Below the pieces are notes generated by a model that saw only the letters and a program-made list of their open reading frames with translations, did not search any database and was not told where the DNA came from. Position numbers and translations under genes: made by a program. From assembly GCA_009763385.1 (NCBI GenBank), contig CM019831.1, forward strand, positions 83,053,845 to 83,117,844: 64,000 nucleotides of DNA, read 5' to 3'. The stretch is from Coix lacryma-jobi var. lacryma-jobi (taxonomy: Eukaryota > Streptophyta > Magnoliopsida > Poales > Poaceae). Shown piece by piece: positions 33,317-43,883 of this stretch. The stretch's first letter is position 1; the number at the start of each line of letters is the position of its first letter.

Positions 33317-34056
33317 GTGGCAGCCATCAGCGATGACCCCGCCAACGTCCACTACATCGACTGGTCGGAGCGCCCCATCACCTTCTCTAGGGAAGACCAG
33401 TGGTCGGACGACAAGTACCTAGGGCATTTTCCCCTCATCATCGACCCGGTGATCTCCAACTGCCGCTACCGCAAGGTCCTCGTCGACGGTGGGAGTGCCC
33501 TCAACATCATCTTCGCATTGGCCTTCCGTGAGCTCGACTACTCCAAGAAGGACTTGTTTCGAGCAAACTTCCCATTCTAGGGCATCGTGCCAGGGAAGCC
33601 CTCCATGCCCGTCGGGCAGATAACCCTGCCAGTGCAGTTCAGCACACCCGACCACTTCCGCGAGGAATACATCACCTTCATCGTCGCTGACTTCGACACC
33701 GCCTACCACGCCATCCTCGGTCACCCGGTGCTCTCCAAACTCATGGTTGTTCTGCATTACGCCTACCTCATGCTCAAGATCCTGACGAAGAAAGGCATCC
33801 TCAGCCTCAAGGCAAATCTCCAGGTGGCGTACGAGTGCGAGCAGGAGACCATCAACTCCGCGGAGACACGTCAGCAGATCGACGGCGTCCAAGACTGCAT
33901 CACCAATGCCGCCAAGCTCCGCCCCGACTATCTCGAGATCCCGGAGACCTCCGAACAGCGCTCCAACAAGAAGTCCAAGGACATGAAGCAGGTGGCCCTG
34001 GTGGACGGAGCTCCGGAGAAGACTGCCGTCATCGGCACCAACCTCGACCCTAAATA
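33317..34056 (+). pseudogene. TatI aspartic protease
   Basis: The Tat block VHYIDWSERPITFSREDQW precedes the retropepsin-like domain. The active site VLVDGGSALNIIF retains the Asp that TatA has lost. The flap side is FIVADFDTAYHAILGHPVLSKL. A TAG at 33578-33580 and a TAG at 34054-34056 interrupt an otherwise single frame, the second just before the RT linker (SWKPADMPGVP). It would cleave Gag-Pol. Confidence 0.85.
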
Positions 34057-37000
34057 GGAAGACACGCTCGTCAGCTTCCTACGGAGCAACGTCGACGTGT
34101 TTTCCTGGAAGCCAGCGGACATGCCCGGAGTTCCACGGAAGTTCGTCGAGCACTACTTGAATGTCTCCGCGACTGCCAAGATGGTTCACCAAAAGCTTCA
34201 TTGCTTCGTGCCAGACAAGAAGGAGGCAATTAGGGTAGAACTCACTCGGCTCCTAGCTGTTGGTTTCATCAAAGAGGTGTATCATCCGGATTGGTTGGCC
34301 AATCCGGTACTTGTACTTAAAAAGAATAAAGAATGGCGTATGTGCGTTGACTACACCGACCTCAATAAGCATTGCCCTAAAGACCCCTTCCTCCTCCCTC
34401 GCACCGACGAGGTCGTCGACTCCACCGTCGAGTGCGAACTCCTCTCCTTCCTCGACTGCTACTCCGGCTACCATCAAATTGCCCTGAAGGTGGAGGACCA
34501 TATCAAAATGGCGTTCATCACACCTTTCGGCGCCTATTACTACACCACCATGTCGTTCGGGTTGAAGAACGTCGGAGCCATGTACCAGCGCGCAATCCAG
34601 GATTGCTTAAAGGACCTCTTCCTCGAGAAGGTCGAAGCCTACGTGGATGATGTCGTTGTCAAAACTCGCGCCACCGGTACACTCGTCGCTGACCTCGAGG
34701 CAACCTTTAAGGCCCTCAACAGGTTCAAGTGAAAGCTCAACCCCAACAAGTGCATCTTCGGCATATCGTCTGGAAACCTCCTCGGCAACATCGTCAGCCG
34801 CGACGGCATCCGCCCAAACCCCGACAAGACTTCGGTCGTCCTCCGCATGCGAGCTCCCTCCAACGGGAAGGCCATCCAGAAGCTCACCGGGTGCATGGCG
34901 TCCCTCAGCCGCTTCATCTCCAGGCTCAGCGAAAAGGGGCTACCCTTCTTCAAGCTCCTTAAGGCTGGCGAAAAGTTCGTTTGGGACGTCGAAGCTGATC
35001 GCGCATTCTCCGACCTAAAGAAATACCTCACCCAGCCTCATTTGCTCGCCGCACCTAAGGAGAAGGAGCCTTTGCCGCTCTACATCGCCGCCACAAAACC
35101 GGGTCGTCATCTCCGCTATCATCGACGAACGTGAGGAAGTCAGACACTCCTACCTCAACCAGTGACCGTGCTACTTCGTCAGCGAGGTGTTAAACGACTC
35201 CAAGGCCTGGTACCCCCAGGTACAGAAGCTCCTCTATGCGGTCCTTATTACCGCACGCAAGCTGCGCCACTACTTCCAAAGCTCCGAATGGGTTACCGTC
35301 ATCACCGAATTCCCCCTCGGGGACATCCTCCGCAACAAGGACGCTACAGGACGCATCATCAAGTGGGCTATCAAGCTCGGCTCCTATGACATCGCCTTCC
35401 AGGGTCGCTAGACCATCAAGTCTCAAGCGCTCACCGACTTCGTCGTGGAATGGACAGACATCCAGACTCCAGTACTGGCAGAAGAACCGGAGCATTGGGT
35501 CCTCTTCTTCGACAGCTCCCTCACTTTGCACGGCGTCGGCACCGATCTCCTCTTCACGTCTCCCTCCGGCGAGAAGCTACGCTACGCTCTACAGTTGCTG
35601 TTCCCAGCCTCCAACAACGCAGCCAAATACGAAGCTGCTCTCCATGGTCTCCACATCGCCAGCGAGCTAGGTGTCAAGCGCCTCATGGTGTACGGCGAAT
35701 CCGCTCTCGTCATCAACTAGCTCAACGAGGACTGGAACTGCTCAAATGACAAGATGAACGCCTACTGCGTGTCCATCCGGAAACTTGAAGACAAGTTCTT
35801 CAGCGTTGAATATCATCACCTTCCACGCGACCGGAACCAGGCGCCCGACGAGCTATCCAAGCTGGCATCATCACGATCTCTGGCCCCTGTTGGCGTATTC
35901 ATCCACGACTTGCTCAAACCTTCCATCGCCAACCCCGCAAGCTCCGCTCCATCGACGGACGCCATGTTTTCACCCTCGCCGACAGGACAGCTGGTTAACG
36001 CCATCCCCGCAACACCATCCGACTGGCGAGAGGACTTCGTCTAGTATCTCTGCAAGAACCTTGTCCCTGCTGACAAGGCTAAAGCCGAGCGCCTCGTTCA
36101 TCGTGTCAACAACTACGTGCTGGTCGACGGTGCGCTCATGCGCAAAAACTCTAGAAACGAAGTGCTCCAAAAATGCGTCTCTAGGGAAGACGGCCTTGAG
36201 ATCCTCTCCGACATCCACGCTGGTAAATGTGGAAACCACACCACTGCAAAGACGCTGGTTCACAAAGCCTTCCGCGCGGGATTCTACTAGCCATCAGTGG
36301 TCGCCGACGCCGACGTCGAGCAGCTCATACGCACTTGCGAGGGGTGCCAATTCTTCGCCAAGCAAACCCACGTTCCTGCGCAAGAGCTCTAAGCCATACC
36401 CGCCTCGTGGCCATTCGCCTGCTGGGGACTTGACATGATCGGTCCATTCTGACCTGCTCCGGGCAGCTTCAAGTTGATCTATGTCGCCGTTGATAAGTTC
36501 TCCAAGTGGATCGAGGCGAAGTCAATCACCAAGGCGACCGCCGAAAAGCCGTCTCCTTCATCGACGAGATAATTCACCGCTTCGGTCTCCCGAACTCCAT
36601 CATCACCGACCTCGGCTCCAACTTCACCGGCAATGTCTTCTGGGATTTTTGCGAAGGGCACGGTGTCCTCGTCAAGTACGTCTCTGTCGCCCATCCTCGA
36701 GCCAACGGCCAAGCCGAACGTGCCAACGACATGATTCTCGACGCCTTGAAGAAGCGCCTATACCAGAAGGACGAGAAGCACCCTGGTCGTTGGATGCGCG
36801 AGCTCCCCTCCGTCCTCTGGGGCCTCCGGACTCAACCCAGCCGTAATACCGACGTTTCACCATACTTCATGGTCTTTGGCTCTAAAGCCTTCATCCCCAT
36901 CGACGTCGTCTTCTGCTCCCCGCATGTCGAGAACTACGTTGAAGAGGCCTCCGACCAGGCACGTTGTGATGATCTCGACCGCCTCAAAGAAGAACGGCTG

Positions 37001-37266
37001 GCATCTTGCCTCTGCACCGCCAAATAACTCGAAGGAGTTCGTCGCTACTACAACCGCAACGTCAAGGATCGATCCTTCGTCGTCGGCGATCTCGTTCTCA
37101 AACGAAAACTCAGGACCGATGGCCTACACAAGCTGTCATCGCACTGGGATGGCTCCTACATGGTGAAGGAGGTCACCCGACTAGGCGCCTATCGCCTCGC
37201 CGACCTTGATGGCATCGACGTACCCAACTCCTGGAGCATCGAGCATCTTAGAAGATTCTACGCCTA
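34057..37266 (+). pseudogene. pol: TatI pol: RT, two RNase H domains, integrase
   Basis: RT: SFLDCYSGYHQIAL, FGLKNVGAMYQRA, YVDDVVVK, then TGA at 34730-34732. The first RNase H spans about 35000-35400 with a frameshift near 35095. The second, archaeal-type RNase H starts VLFFDSSLTLHGVG and reads VYGESALVIN where the family has GDS, so one catalytic Asp is Glu. A TAG follows at 35718-35720. Integrase: zinc finger CEGCQFF, core LDMIGPF, ITDLGSNF and NGQAERAN, with stops near 36389 and 36450 and a frameshift near 36540. The C-terminal domain ends SWSIEHLRRFYA. There are more lesions than in TatA, including several TAG codons that look like single transitions from CAG or TGG. Confidence 0.9.
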
Positions 37267-37302
37267 AGCGGCCTGTACCGCCTACTCTCCATGATGAATA
37301 AA

Positions 37303-37512
37303 GATTCGCCGACCGCTCCAGCTCGTCTCTGGATGGTTCGCCGACCGCTCCAGCTCATTTCTGGACGATTAGCCGACCACTCCAGCTCATCTACGGACGA
37401 TTCACCCACCGCTCCAGCTCGTCTCCGGACGATTTACCAACCACTCTAGCTCGTCTCCAGACGATTCGCCGACCGCTCCAGCTCGTCTCCGGATGACTCG
37501 CTGACCTCTCCA
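37303..37512 (+). repeat. 32-bp tandem repeat, about 6.5 copies
   Basis: Units read GATTCGCCGACCGCTCCAG followed by CTCGTCTCCGGAC, with scattered substitutions, directly downstream of TatI pol. This is the hypervariable 3' region of Tat elements. No coding evidence. Confidence 0.88.
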
Positions 37513-37559
37513 AACAGCCTGGCTGACGCTAAAGGAGTCTCAGAGCAGGGGCTACTTCA

Positions 37560-38110
37560 ACTGCCGGACGTGTGCATGAGCGCCTGCCCTCTGCGCTATG
37601 GTGGCCAGTAGTCCTCCCAAGTGACGTTCCGACCTCTCTACGCGTGCATGAGCGTCTGCCCTCTGCGCTACGAAGGGAAGGCTAAGCTTGGGCTGAGACC
37701 TTCAGAGGCTATACATCATGTGCCTGTATGCGTCGTTCATGTGCTCGTTCTCCATACGGCCTCCAAGCAGCCTGACTGATGCCGACGAAAACTTAGAGTC
37801 GGGGCTGTTGTCACCATCGGACGCGTGCATGAGCGTCTGCCCTCTGCGCTACGGTGGCCAACAGCTCTCCCAAGGGACCTCCCGACCTCTCTACGCGTGC
37901 ATGAGTGTCTGCCCTCTGTGCTACGAAGGAAAGGCTACCTTGGGCTGAGAATTTTAAGGCTACATGCTCAGCGCCCACATTCGCGCTATCCACGTGCTCG
38001 ACAACGGTCTCCATTCGCCCAGGTCACGCCACGATCGAGCCTCTCGGAAAAGACCCTGACCGTGGTACCTCCCTATGCGTGCACGAGCGTTTGCCCTCTG
38101 CGCTATGGGA
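37560..38110 (+). repeat. Compound repeat built on TGCATGAGCGTCTGCCCTC
   Basis: The motif TGCATGAGCGTCTGCCCTC starts at 37573, 37645, 37826, 37898 and 38080. Spacings alternate 72 and about 181, so a unit of about 253 bp containing two motif copies is repeated. The translated peptide CMSVCPLRY recurs, but no long frame supports coding. It lies between TatI pol and its antisense gene. Confidence 0.82.
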
Positions 38111-38336
38111 TGCCAACAGAGGTTCCTTGGGCGACACCCTTGACTCCTACGCGCAAACGAGCTCCACGCTATACGCTATGGATCCTGGGATAACCCAAGG
38201 GCAAACTGTTCATCGCTACGGCTCACGACTATTGGGTCTGTGGAATTCGGGGAACGAACAAAACACGCCGACTCGCTTCAAGTTTTGATTCTGTTCGCCC
38301 AAGAGTGTTTCTACAGACTATCTCCTAAAATACAAG

Positions 38337-40155
38337 CTACTGGTGCCTAGCACCAAACAAATCTACTCCGCCGATGAGGGCTTCGGTGGCCGGCTCCACC
38401 GCCTCTTCCAGGCGCTCCATCTCCGCCTCCGACGTGTTCGCCGCAAAGCCGGCGCCCAGCCTCAAAATCTCCATCCGCGGATAATGCGAATGAAGAATCG
38501 CGAGCCCGTGAGCATCCACGCTCTGCGTCGCCGCCCTGGTGTACGCCCGGAAGCGCCCCCACAGGCCCCGCGCCTTCTGCATGACATGGTCGCTGATCCT
38601 TTGCTCCTTCTCCGCTGGGAAGAAAGGCTCCTCAATGATGCACTGCACCAAGGGAAACACCTCCTCTACCAGCGACTAGAAGCGGTCATGATAGCCATCG
38701 ATCCTTCGCTCCAGATCTATAAATTGTATTTGCACATTTTCTCGATAAGCTGCAGACGCCAAAGCAAGGGGTAAGAAGACAACCACCTCCGTCCACGCTT
38801 CACCAAGAGAACTCACCGGCGTGCATTTCTTGCCACTTCCGCACTTCCTCGTCGGACTTCGCCTTATCCTCGACCAGGAGACGCTTCTCCTCGCCTGCCT
38901 GCATCACCTCTGCAAGGATAACCTCACATGTCAAAGACTCCGACCCGGTGGTGCACGGAACGAAAAGGACTACGACATCGATGACTTACGCGCGGCAAAC
39001 TCATCGGCCTTCTCCACCCGCAGCTGAAGCTGGATGTTTTCCTGCCCCTGCATCTGGATGACCTCCTCAAGCTCCCGAGAACGCGTGTGGGCATCCTCTA
39101 ACCGCACCTCTAGGCCAGCGAACTGGCCCTCGACGCGCCTCACCTCTTCCCGGAGTCGCTTGTTCTCCTCGGCCATCGGCGCCATCCTGTTAACGGCAAG
39201 CTTACGCTCCTCCTCGACCTTCAACAATTGCTGCAGGCAAACATCGACCAGGATAAACATGGGCCATTCATGAGTAAACACGAAGGGGTGACCACACTCA
39301 CCTGGATCTTCTCCAACAACTTTGACACATTTCCAAGGAGGGCATCCGTCTCCACGCTCGCCGCCTCGTCATCGACTTCGACGACCACGTCCCCCTCGAT
39401 GCGAAAGCAACAGACAGGACACCTACTCGACCCCTCCTCCGGTTGCTCGACCTCTTCAATCTCCGGTGAGGAAGGCTCCGGCGCCTTCCTCTTCCCCTCA
39501 CGGGCGCAACGGCCCAAGGACCCGACCACCGGCGCCGCCGCACCGCCTCTTCCAGAACCGGTCCCAGACGTTGGGGACTCCGGTCGCTCCGCCTCCCGAG
39601 GCTCGGGGACTGCAAACGCCCCGGCCTCTTCAGTCGCCTCCGTCGCCGCCTCCGGCGCGGCCGACTTCGCTGACCCGCCGGCCTCAGCATCCAATGGAGG
39701 ACTCGGCGCCCTCCGACCATCGTCCCCGGTCTCCGGCACCTCCACGACGTCTGCTGACCTGCGAAGGACACGGACATGTCGTCGACCTACCAATCCGACC
39801 AGTGTAAAGCTACAAGATGTGTGGGGGATACTTACTGGCCTGACACCTTCTTCTCCCGCGAGAAGCGCTGAGAGCGTGGACGCGTCCCGCCTCCCGTAGA
39901 CTCCTCCTGTGGCTTGGAGGCACCCACCGCCCCGCCAGATGACTCCCGGGGCTCCGCCTCCCACTCCAACTGCCACGGCTCCGGCGCCTGCGCCGCCTTT
40001 GGTTTTGGTTTCTCCTTCGCCGTGCCACCACCGCGCCCCACCGAGGACCCTTGCCCGAATCGGGCACTCAATGGGACCTCATCATCACTGTCAAACCCGT
40101 CGTTCGACCAGTCGATGATTACATGGCGTCTCTTCGCCGCCTCTTCATCAATGGT
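38337..40155 (-). pseudogene. TatI antisense gene, five 3' exons
   Basis: On the minus strand likely exons are 40155-39836, 39758-39302, 39230-38990, 38909-38817 and 38749-38337. All introns begin GTAAGT or GTGAGT and end CAG. Product in order: acidic start (RRHVIIDWSNDGFDSDDEV), Pro/Ala/Glu-rich low-complexity region, then coiled coil (EENKRLREEVRRVEGQ, QENIQLQLRVEKADE). The conserved C-terminal region (ISDHVMQKARGLWGRF) ends in GARHQ. One in-frame stop is at about 38676. The N-terminal globular domain is missing because the element is truncated at 40156. Convergent to pol. It resembles the TatA/TatB antisense gene in layout rather than in close sequence. Function unknown. Confidence 0.78.
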
Positions 40156-40156
40156 G

Positions 40157-40826
40157 AAGGCTATTGGTTCCATCATGTATGCCATGATATGTACACGCCC
40201 GGATGTCTCATATGCTCTAAGTGTTGCGAGCAGATATCATGCTAATCCAGGTGAGAGTCACTGGACACTTGTTAAAAACATCCTTAAGTACTTGAGAAGG
40301 ACTAAAGATGTGTTCCTAATCTATGGAGGTGAGAAGGAGCTTGTTGTAAATGGTTACACCGATGCTAGCTTCCAAACTGACACAGATGATTCACAATCTC
40401 AATCAGGTTTTGTGTTCACAATAAATGGTGGTGCAGTCAGTTGGAAAAGTTCCAAGCAGGAGACCGTGTTCGATTCTACAGCAGAAGCCGAGTACATTGC
40501 AGCTAGTGGAGCTGCAAAGGAAGGTGTTTGGATGAGGAGGTTCCTCATTGATCTTGGTGTGTTTCCAAATGCGTCCAGCCCATTGTCTCTACATTGTGAT
40601 AGCAATGGGGTGATCGCACAGGCTAAGGAGCCAAGCCAATCACCAGAAGAACAAACATGTACTACAAAAATTTCACCTCATTCGAGACTTCATTAAAAGA
40701 GATGAAATTAAAATGTGCAAGATACATACGGATTTGAATATAGCAGATCCTTTGACAAAGGCTCTTTCACAGCCTAAGCATGAGGCGCATGTGAGGTCTA
40801 TGGGTATTAGATATCTAAAAGATTAA
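40157..40826 (+). pseudogene. pol: AngC RNase H
   Basis: Reading starts IGSIMYAMICTRPDVSYAL, the RT-RNase H connection of Copia pol. The RNase H core follows with GYTDASFQTD (catalytic Asp), SSKQETVFDSTAEAEYIA (catalytic Glu), LHCDSNGVIA (Asp), and a C-terminal block ADPLTKALSQPKHEAHV. A frameshift near 40650 separates the last block, which ends GIRYLKD and TAA at 40824-40826. The upstream part of the long open frame (39914-40156) belongs to TatI and is coding noise. Confidence 0.9.
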
Positions 40827-40835
40827 CTCTAGTGC

Positions 40836-40846
40836 AAGTGGGAGAC
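40836..40846 (+). other. AngC polypurine tract
   Basis: AAGTGGGAGAC lies immediately before the 3' LTR. It primes plus-strand DNA synthesis. Confidence 0.85.
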
Positions 40847-42093
40847 TGTTGGGAATATGCCCTAGAGGTAATCATAGAGATGATGATATTTCTATTGTAT
40901 CCATGATTTATTATATGTTCATTGAATATCCATTAAAGACAACTTGTATTGATTGACGATTATGTGAATTGTCTGTGAAACTCTTTTACTTTTATGGTTA
41001 TTCGATAGTTGTCCCTGATCGGAGTTCATGTGAGGACACACATGAATATTAGATCAGCACATGTATTAGTTGATGACTATGTTTCACAAGTCATAGACAT
41101 GGAGATGTCAAACTAATAATGTGGGCATATGTATGACATGGGGCTGGACTGACCCAACATGAGATGTTCTTCTTATTATCTCTTTACACATCATGTACGT
41201 TATGTCCTTAGACCTGAGATTATGGTATGTACTCAAGATATGAATCGACTTACTTAGGGACTATCAAACGCTACTTTGTAACAGAGTAATTATAAAGATA
41301 GTCTTCAGGTTTGTCAGGAAGTATGCTGTGAGACATAGACGATCAAGATGGGATTTGCCCCTCTCCATGCGAGAGAGATATCACTGGACCACTCAAATGA
41401 TTGGATCATAAAATGCATGGCCGTGCTTAGGTTAAGTGTTAACCTATGAATTGGACCAAATATTGTGTGGCAAGGGAATTATGTGTATGTGATCGTGGTG
41501 GTTCGTCTGATATGATCTTTGCGCGTACATAGGAGTTGACCCATCTTGCTAGAGGCCGCTGTCAACTATCGGGCGAGTAGGAGTACTCGGACCATGTCTA
41601 TGTGTGCGTGAACCCATAGGGTCGCACACTTAAGGGGCTGGAAGCCTGATTCGAGTTGGACTCGAATCATACCGGGATTAGGGTTTGCTAATGGGCCTCC
41701 ACGCCGGCAGGCTCATTAGGGACGCCTATAAATAGAGGGGTGGGACGGCCAGGGTTTGATGACATCATTAGACAGCCATCGCCCACCCCACGCCCGCGCC
41801 TATTGCTCCTCGCAGACCTAGCAGTCTGGAGGCGTGATGCTTCCTCCCTGTACGTGTGGGATACCTCGGAGGTGCTGCATCTGGAGCACAAGGATGAACT
41901 ACACGTGGAGACGTGAAGGACGGACATGAACATCTACACGGTATCGCTGCGACGTGCACGTCTACACTGAGACGTCTTCCGCTGCATCTACGCGTCTAGT
42001 GGTAATCCCGTGATCTATAACTAGCAGTAGTTCCTGGTTTATGGGGTTGAAAATTTTGTTTTCCGGCTAGCGTAGCATCCTCATAACCCTTCA
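40847..42093 (+). repeat. AngC 3' LTR (about 1.25 kb)
   Basis: Starts TGTTGGGAATATGCCCTAG next to the polypurine tract. The 3' limit is put at ATAACCCTTCA from the Angela-type ending (GAAAATTTTGTTTTCC then about 30 bases). It is uncertain by a few bases because the partner LTR is outside the window. TATA box at 41727. Confidence 0.82.
41727..41734 (+). promoter_or_regulatory. TATA box of AngC LTR
   Basis: TATAAATA in GACGCCTATAAATAGAGGGG, the characteristic core promoter of this LTR group. Confidence 0.75.
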
Positions 42094-43299
42094 CCCGCAC
42101 CCCTGCTTCGGCCGCACCACCACTGGCGCCCCTCGGGCCCACCTTCCTATGAAGGTTGTACGGCGGTATCCTACGGTCGATTATGAAGGTGTCCAGGTTC
42201 AATGAACCCTGGAGGGTCGGTTTGCACCTTCCATGTGGAGAGAGGAGGCTCTCCACCCTCCCAAGGCACCTCCACTATATATAGGGGCCCTCTCCATCAT
42301 TTGTAATCATCTTGATAGAGATCATACACACCACAAGGAGTCCTCTTCACCATATTGCCAAGATGTAGTAGTAGAATAGCTCTAGTTGAGAGTGAGGGAG
42401 AGATGCTCAAGTTCCGGAGGAGTCCTCGGAGGATCGGTATAATCTTGTATCGCTTCATTGTAAGACTTGAGTTTTCAATATATTTATCTTCTCTAATTAC
42501 TTGAATCGCTTACATGGTTATCTAGTTCTTACCTTATGTTCTAGCTAAAGCATGGTTAGTTTAATGTCTTGCACCCATGCATGGGATCTTCGCTCGACCG
42601 AGTGCTCTAGTTATTATATGTGGCTAGAGTAGTAATCAGTAGTATAGACGTGGTGTCTAGACTAACGGTTACCTGAGGTTGCGTCCAACCCCACGGATAG
42701 TTGTGGTAGCCCCGGGGGTGACAGCTCCAACCAGGCCTTTGTATTCCACCACGTTTAGGTTGGTGTTTCATAGAGCTTTTGGCAGCGTTCTCCCGGTTAC
42801 CCCTTCCCAGTCTCTTCGAGAACTGGAAAGGAACTGTTGCTCCAAAGTGTCATGGTGGGATCTTTATGCTTGACCTTTGCTTTAGTTAATCCCTTTGGTT
42901 TGATCTAGATTAGAACCACAGTAATAGAGAAGTATATATGAACCTTGAACTCTTCCGATGACCTCCCAACTGTGCTTGTCTACTCTTTATCTTTTTATGG
43001 AGTTCTCCGGTGTATCATTCACCTATCAAATCATATATGCTACCATGTACCCCCACTTTAATCTAGTCGGTACACTAAGTTAGTAGATACATGAACGTCA
43101 GTTATTAAACTCTTTACACATTACTTCCCTGAGGATATAAATACGATACCCCAAAACACTCCTGGGTGAAATCTACAACGGTATTCGTGCGCTTGCGGAT
43201 TTGTCTATATGCGTTACACATACCAACTGGCTTTCTAGCGACGTTGCCGGGGATAGGGTTTAACTCTATTCTTGGTAGCGACGCTAAGAAATGCCAACA
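42094..43299 (+). repeat. AthD 5' LTR, 3' portion
   Basis: Ends AATGCCAACA, seven bases before TGGCGCCGTTGCC. The start is lost in AngC or beyond. It contains a TATA box at 42276, and near its end a degenerate second primer-site copy at 43230-43253 (CTTTCTAGCGACGTTGCCGG). Confidence 0.78.
42276..42283 (+). promoter_or_regulatory. TATA box of AthD LTR
   Basis: TATATATA in CCACTATATATAGGGGCCC, about 1 kb before the LTR end. Confidence 0.65.
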
Positions 43300-43306
43300 A
43301 GCTTTC

Positions 43307-43324
43307 TGGCGCCGTTGCCGTGGA
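43307..43324 (+). other. AthD primer-binding site
   Basis: TGGCGCCGTTGCCGTGGA, seven bases past the LTR end. One base differs from the TGGCGCCGTTGCCGGGGA form in AthG and AthH. Confidence 0.88.
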
Positions 43325-43883
43325 AGTAATTGGCGTAAAGAATTTAATATTTGACCTTGATATCTGCTAACCTAGTTTGTCACTAGCTTTTGTGGGTATT
43401 TAAAAAAAAGAATCATTACGACCCCAGGGTGCCCAATCTATCTTGCACAATCAACTTGTTCACCCTGTCATCTCATAGGTAGATATATACTTGTATACAT
43501 CCTAATCCTATGCAGATGGAGAGAAGGTCGCCGTCAAAGAGTAATCAAAAACATCGTTGGTGACGGACGACTACACCACATCACTCACAATCCAATCATA
43601 GATGGTGAATCATGATGAATCAATCAAGGTATGTGAGAACCAATAAAAACATTTTCATTTTTATTTTCTTTTCACCACTACATGTTTGTTTATTTCATCA
43701 TATCTAGTGCTTTCCTTGGGTGGCTCCTAGTGTTTGAGTTTTATTTGGGCGCCATGCCTAGTCTAGGTAGATGACAATTTTATTGTTATCTATCTATTCG
43801 GTGCCCTTAGTCTAGCTTTGTAGTAGACAGATGTGAAATAGGATCATCTCGGATCATATGTTGGCTTTGCTAGTTGATATGAT
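43325..43883 (+). other. AthD leader
   Basis: AT-rich untranslated leader, 559 bp, cut by TatJ before any gag start. Nothing else recognised. Confidence 0.6.

Larger units (their letters stand above)
22928..40156 (+). mobile_element. TatI: Tat-clade gypsy element in AngC, 3' LTR deleted
   Basis: Components: LTR 22928-23393, primer site, gag (23430-25417 and 33050-33316, split by SIR2), protease, RT, two RNase H domains, integrase to 37266, two tandem-repeat tracts, and a spliced antisense gene at 38337-40155. At about 40156 it stops inside the antisense gene and AngC RNase H begins. The 3' end of TatI and some 35 codons of AngC were therefore deleted together. Its base composition is clearly GC-richer than TatE or the Copia elements around it. 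Confidence 0.88.
9864..42093 (+). mobile_element. AngC: Angela-like Ty1/copia element, dispersed by three insertions
   Basis: Surviving pieces are 9864-10651 (Gag-pre-integrase and integrase), 21507-22927 (integrase end and RT) and 40157-42093 (RNase H, polypurine tract, 3' LTR). The gaps are filled by SIR1 and TatI; the gag end is cut off by TatA. Removing SIR1 with one TAGCA copy rejoins the integrase reading exactly. The domain order INT-RT-RNase H is Copia. The 3' LTR start TGTTGGGAATATGCCCTAG matches the Angela/BARE group of grasses. About 35 codons between RT and RNase H were lost at the right edge of TatI. Confidence 0.88.
42094..43883 (+). mobile_element. AthD: Athila-like gypsy element, LTR end and leader only
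   Basis: It consists of the 3' part of an LTR (42094-43299, with a TATA box TATATATA at 42276-42283), an Athila-type primer site at 43307, and 560 bp of leader. AngC bounds it on the left and TatJ on the right. It is the outermost host that can be recognised. The rest lies outside the window, so its coding capacity is unknown. Confidence 0.75.

Noticed and set aside
39228..39899. Plus-strand frame of 223 codons
   Set aside because: Shadow of the GC-rich antisense exons; low complexity without a recognisable domain.
39914..40696. Single 260-codon open frame as one gene
   Set aside because: It crosses the TatI/AngC junction; the first part is antisense to the TatI spliced gene and only the part from 40157 is RNase H.
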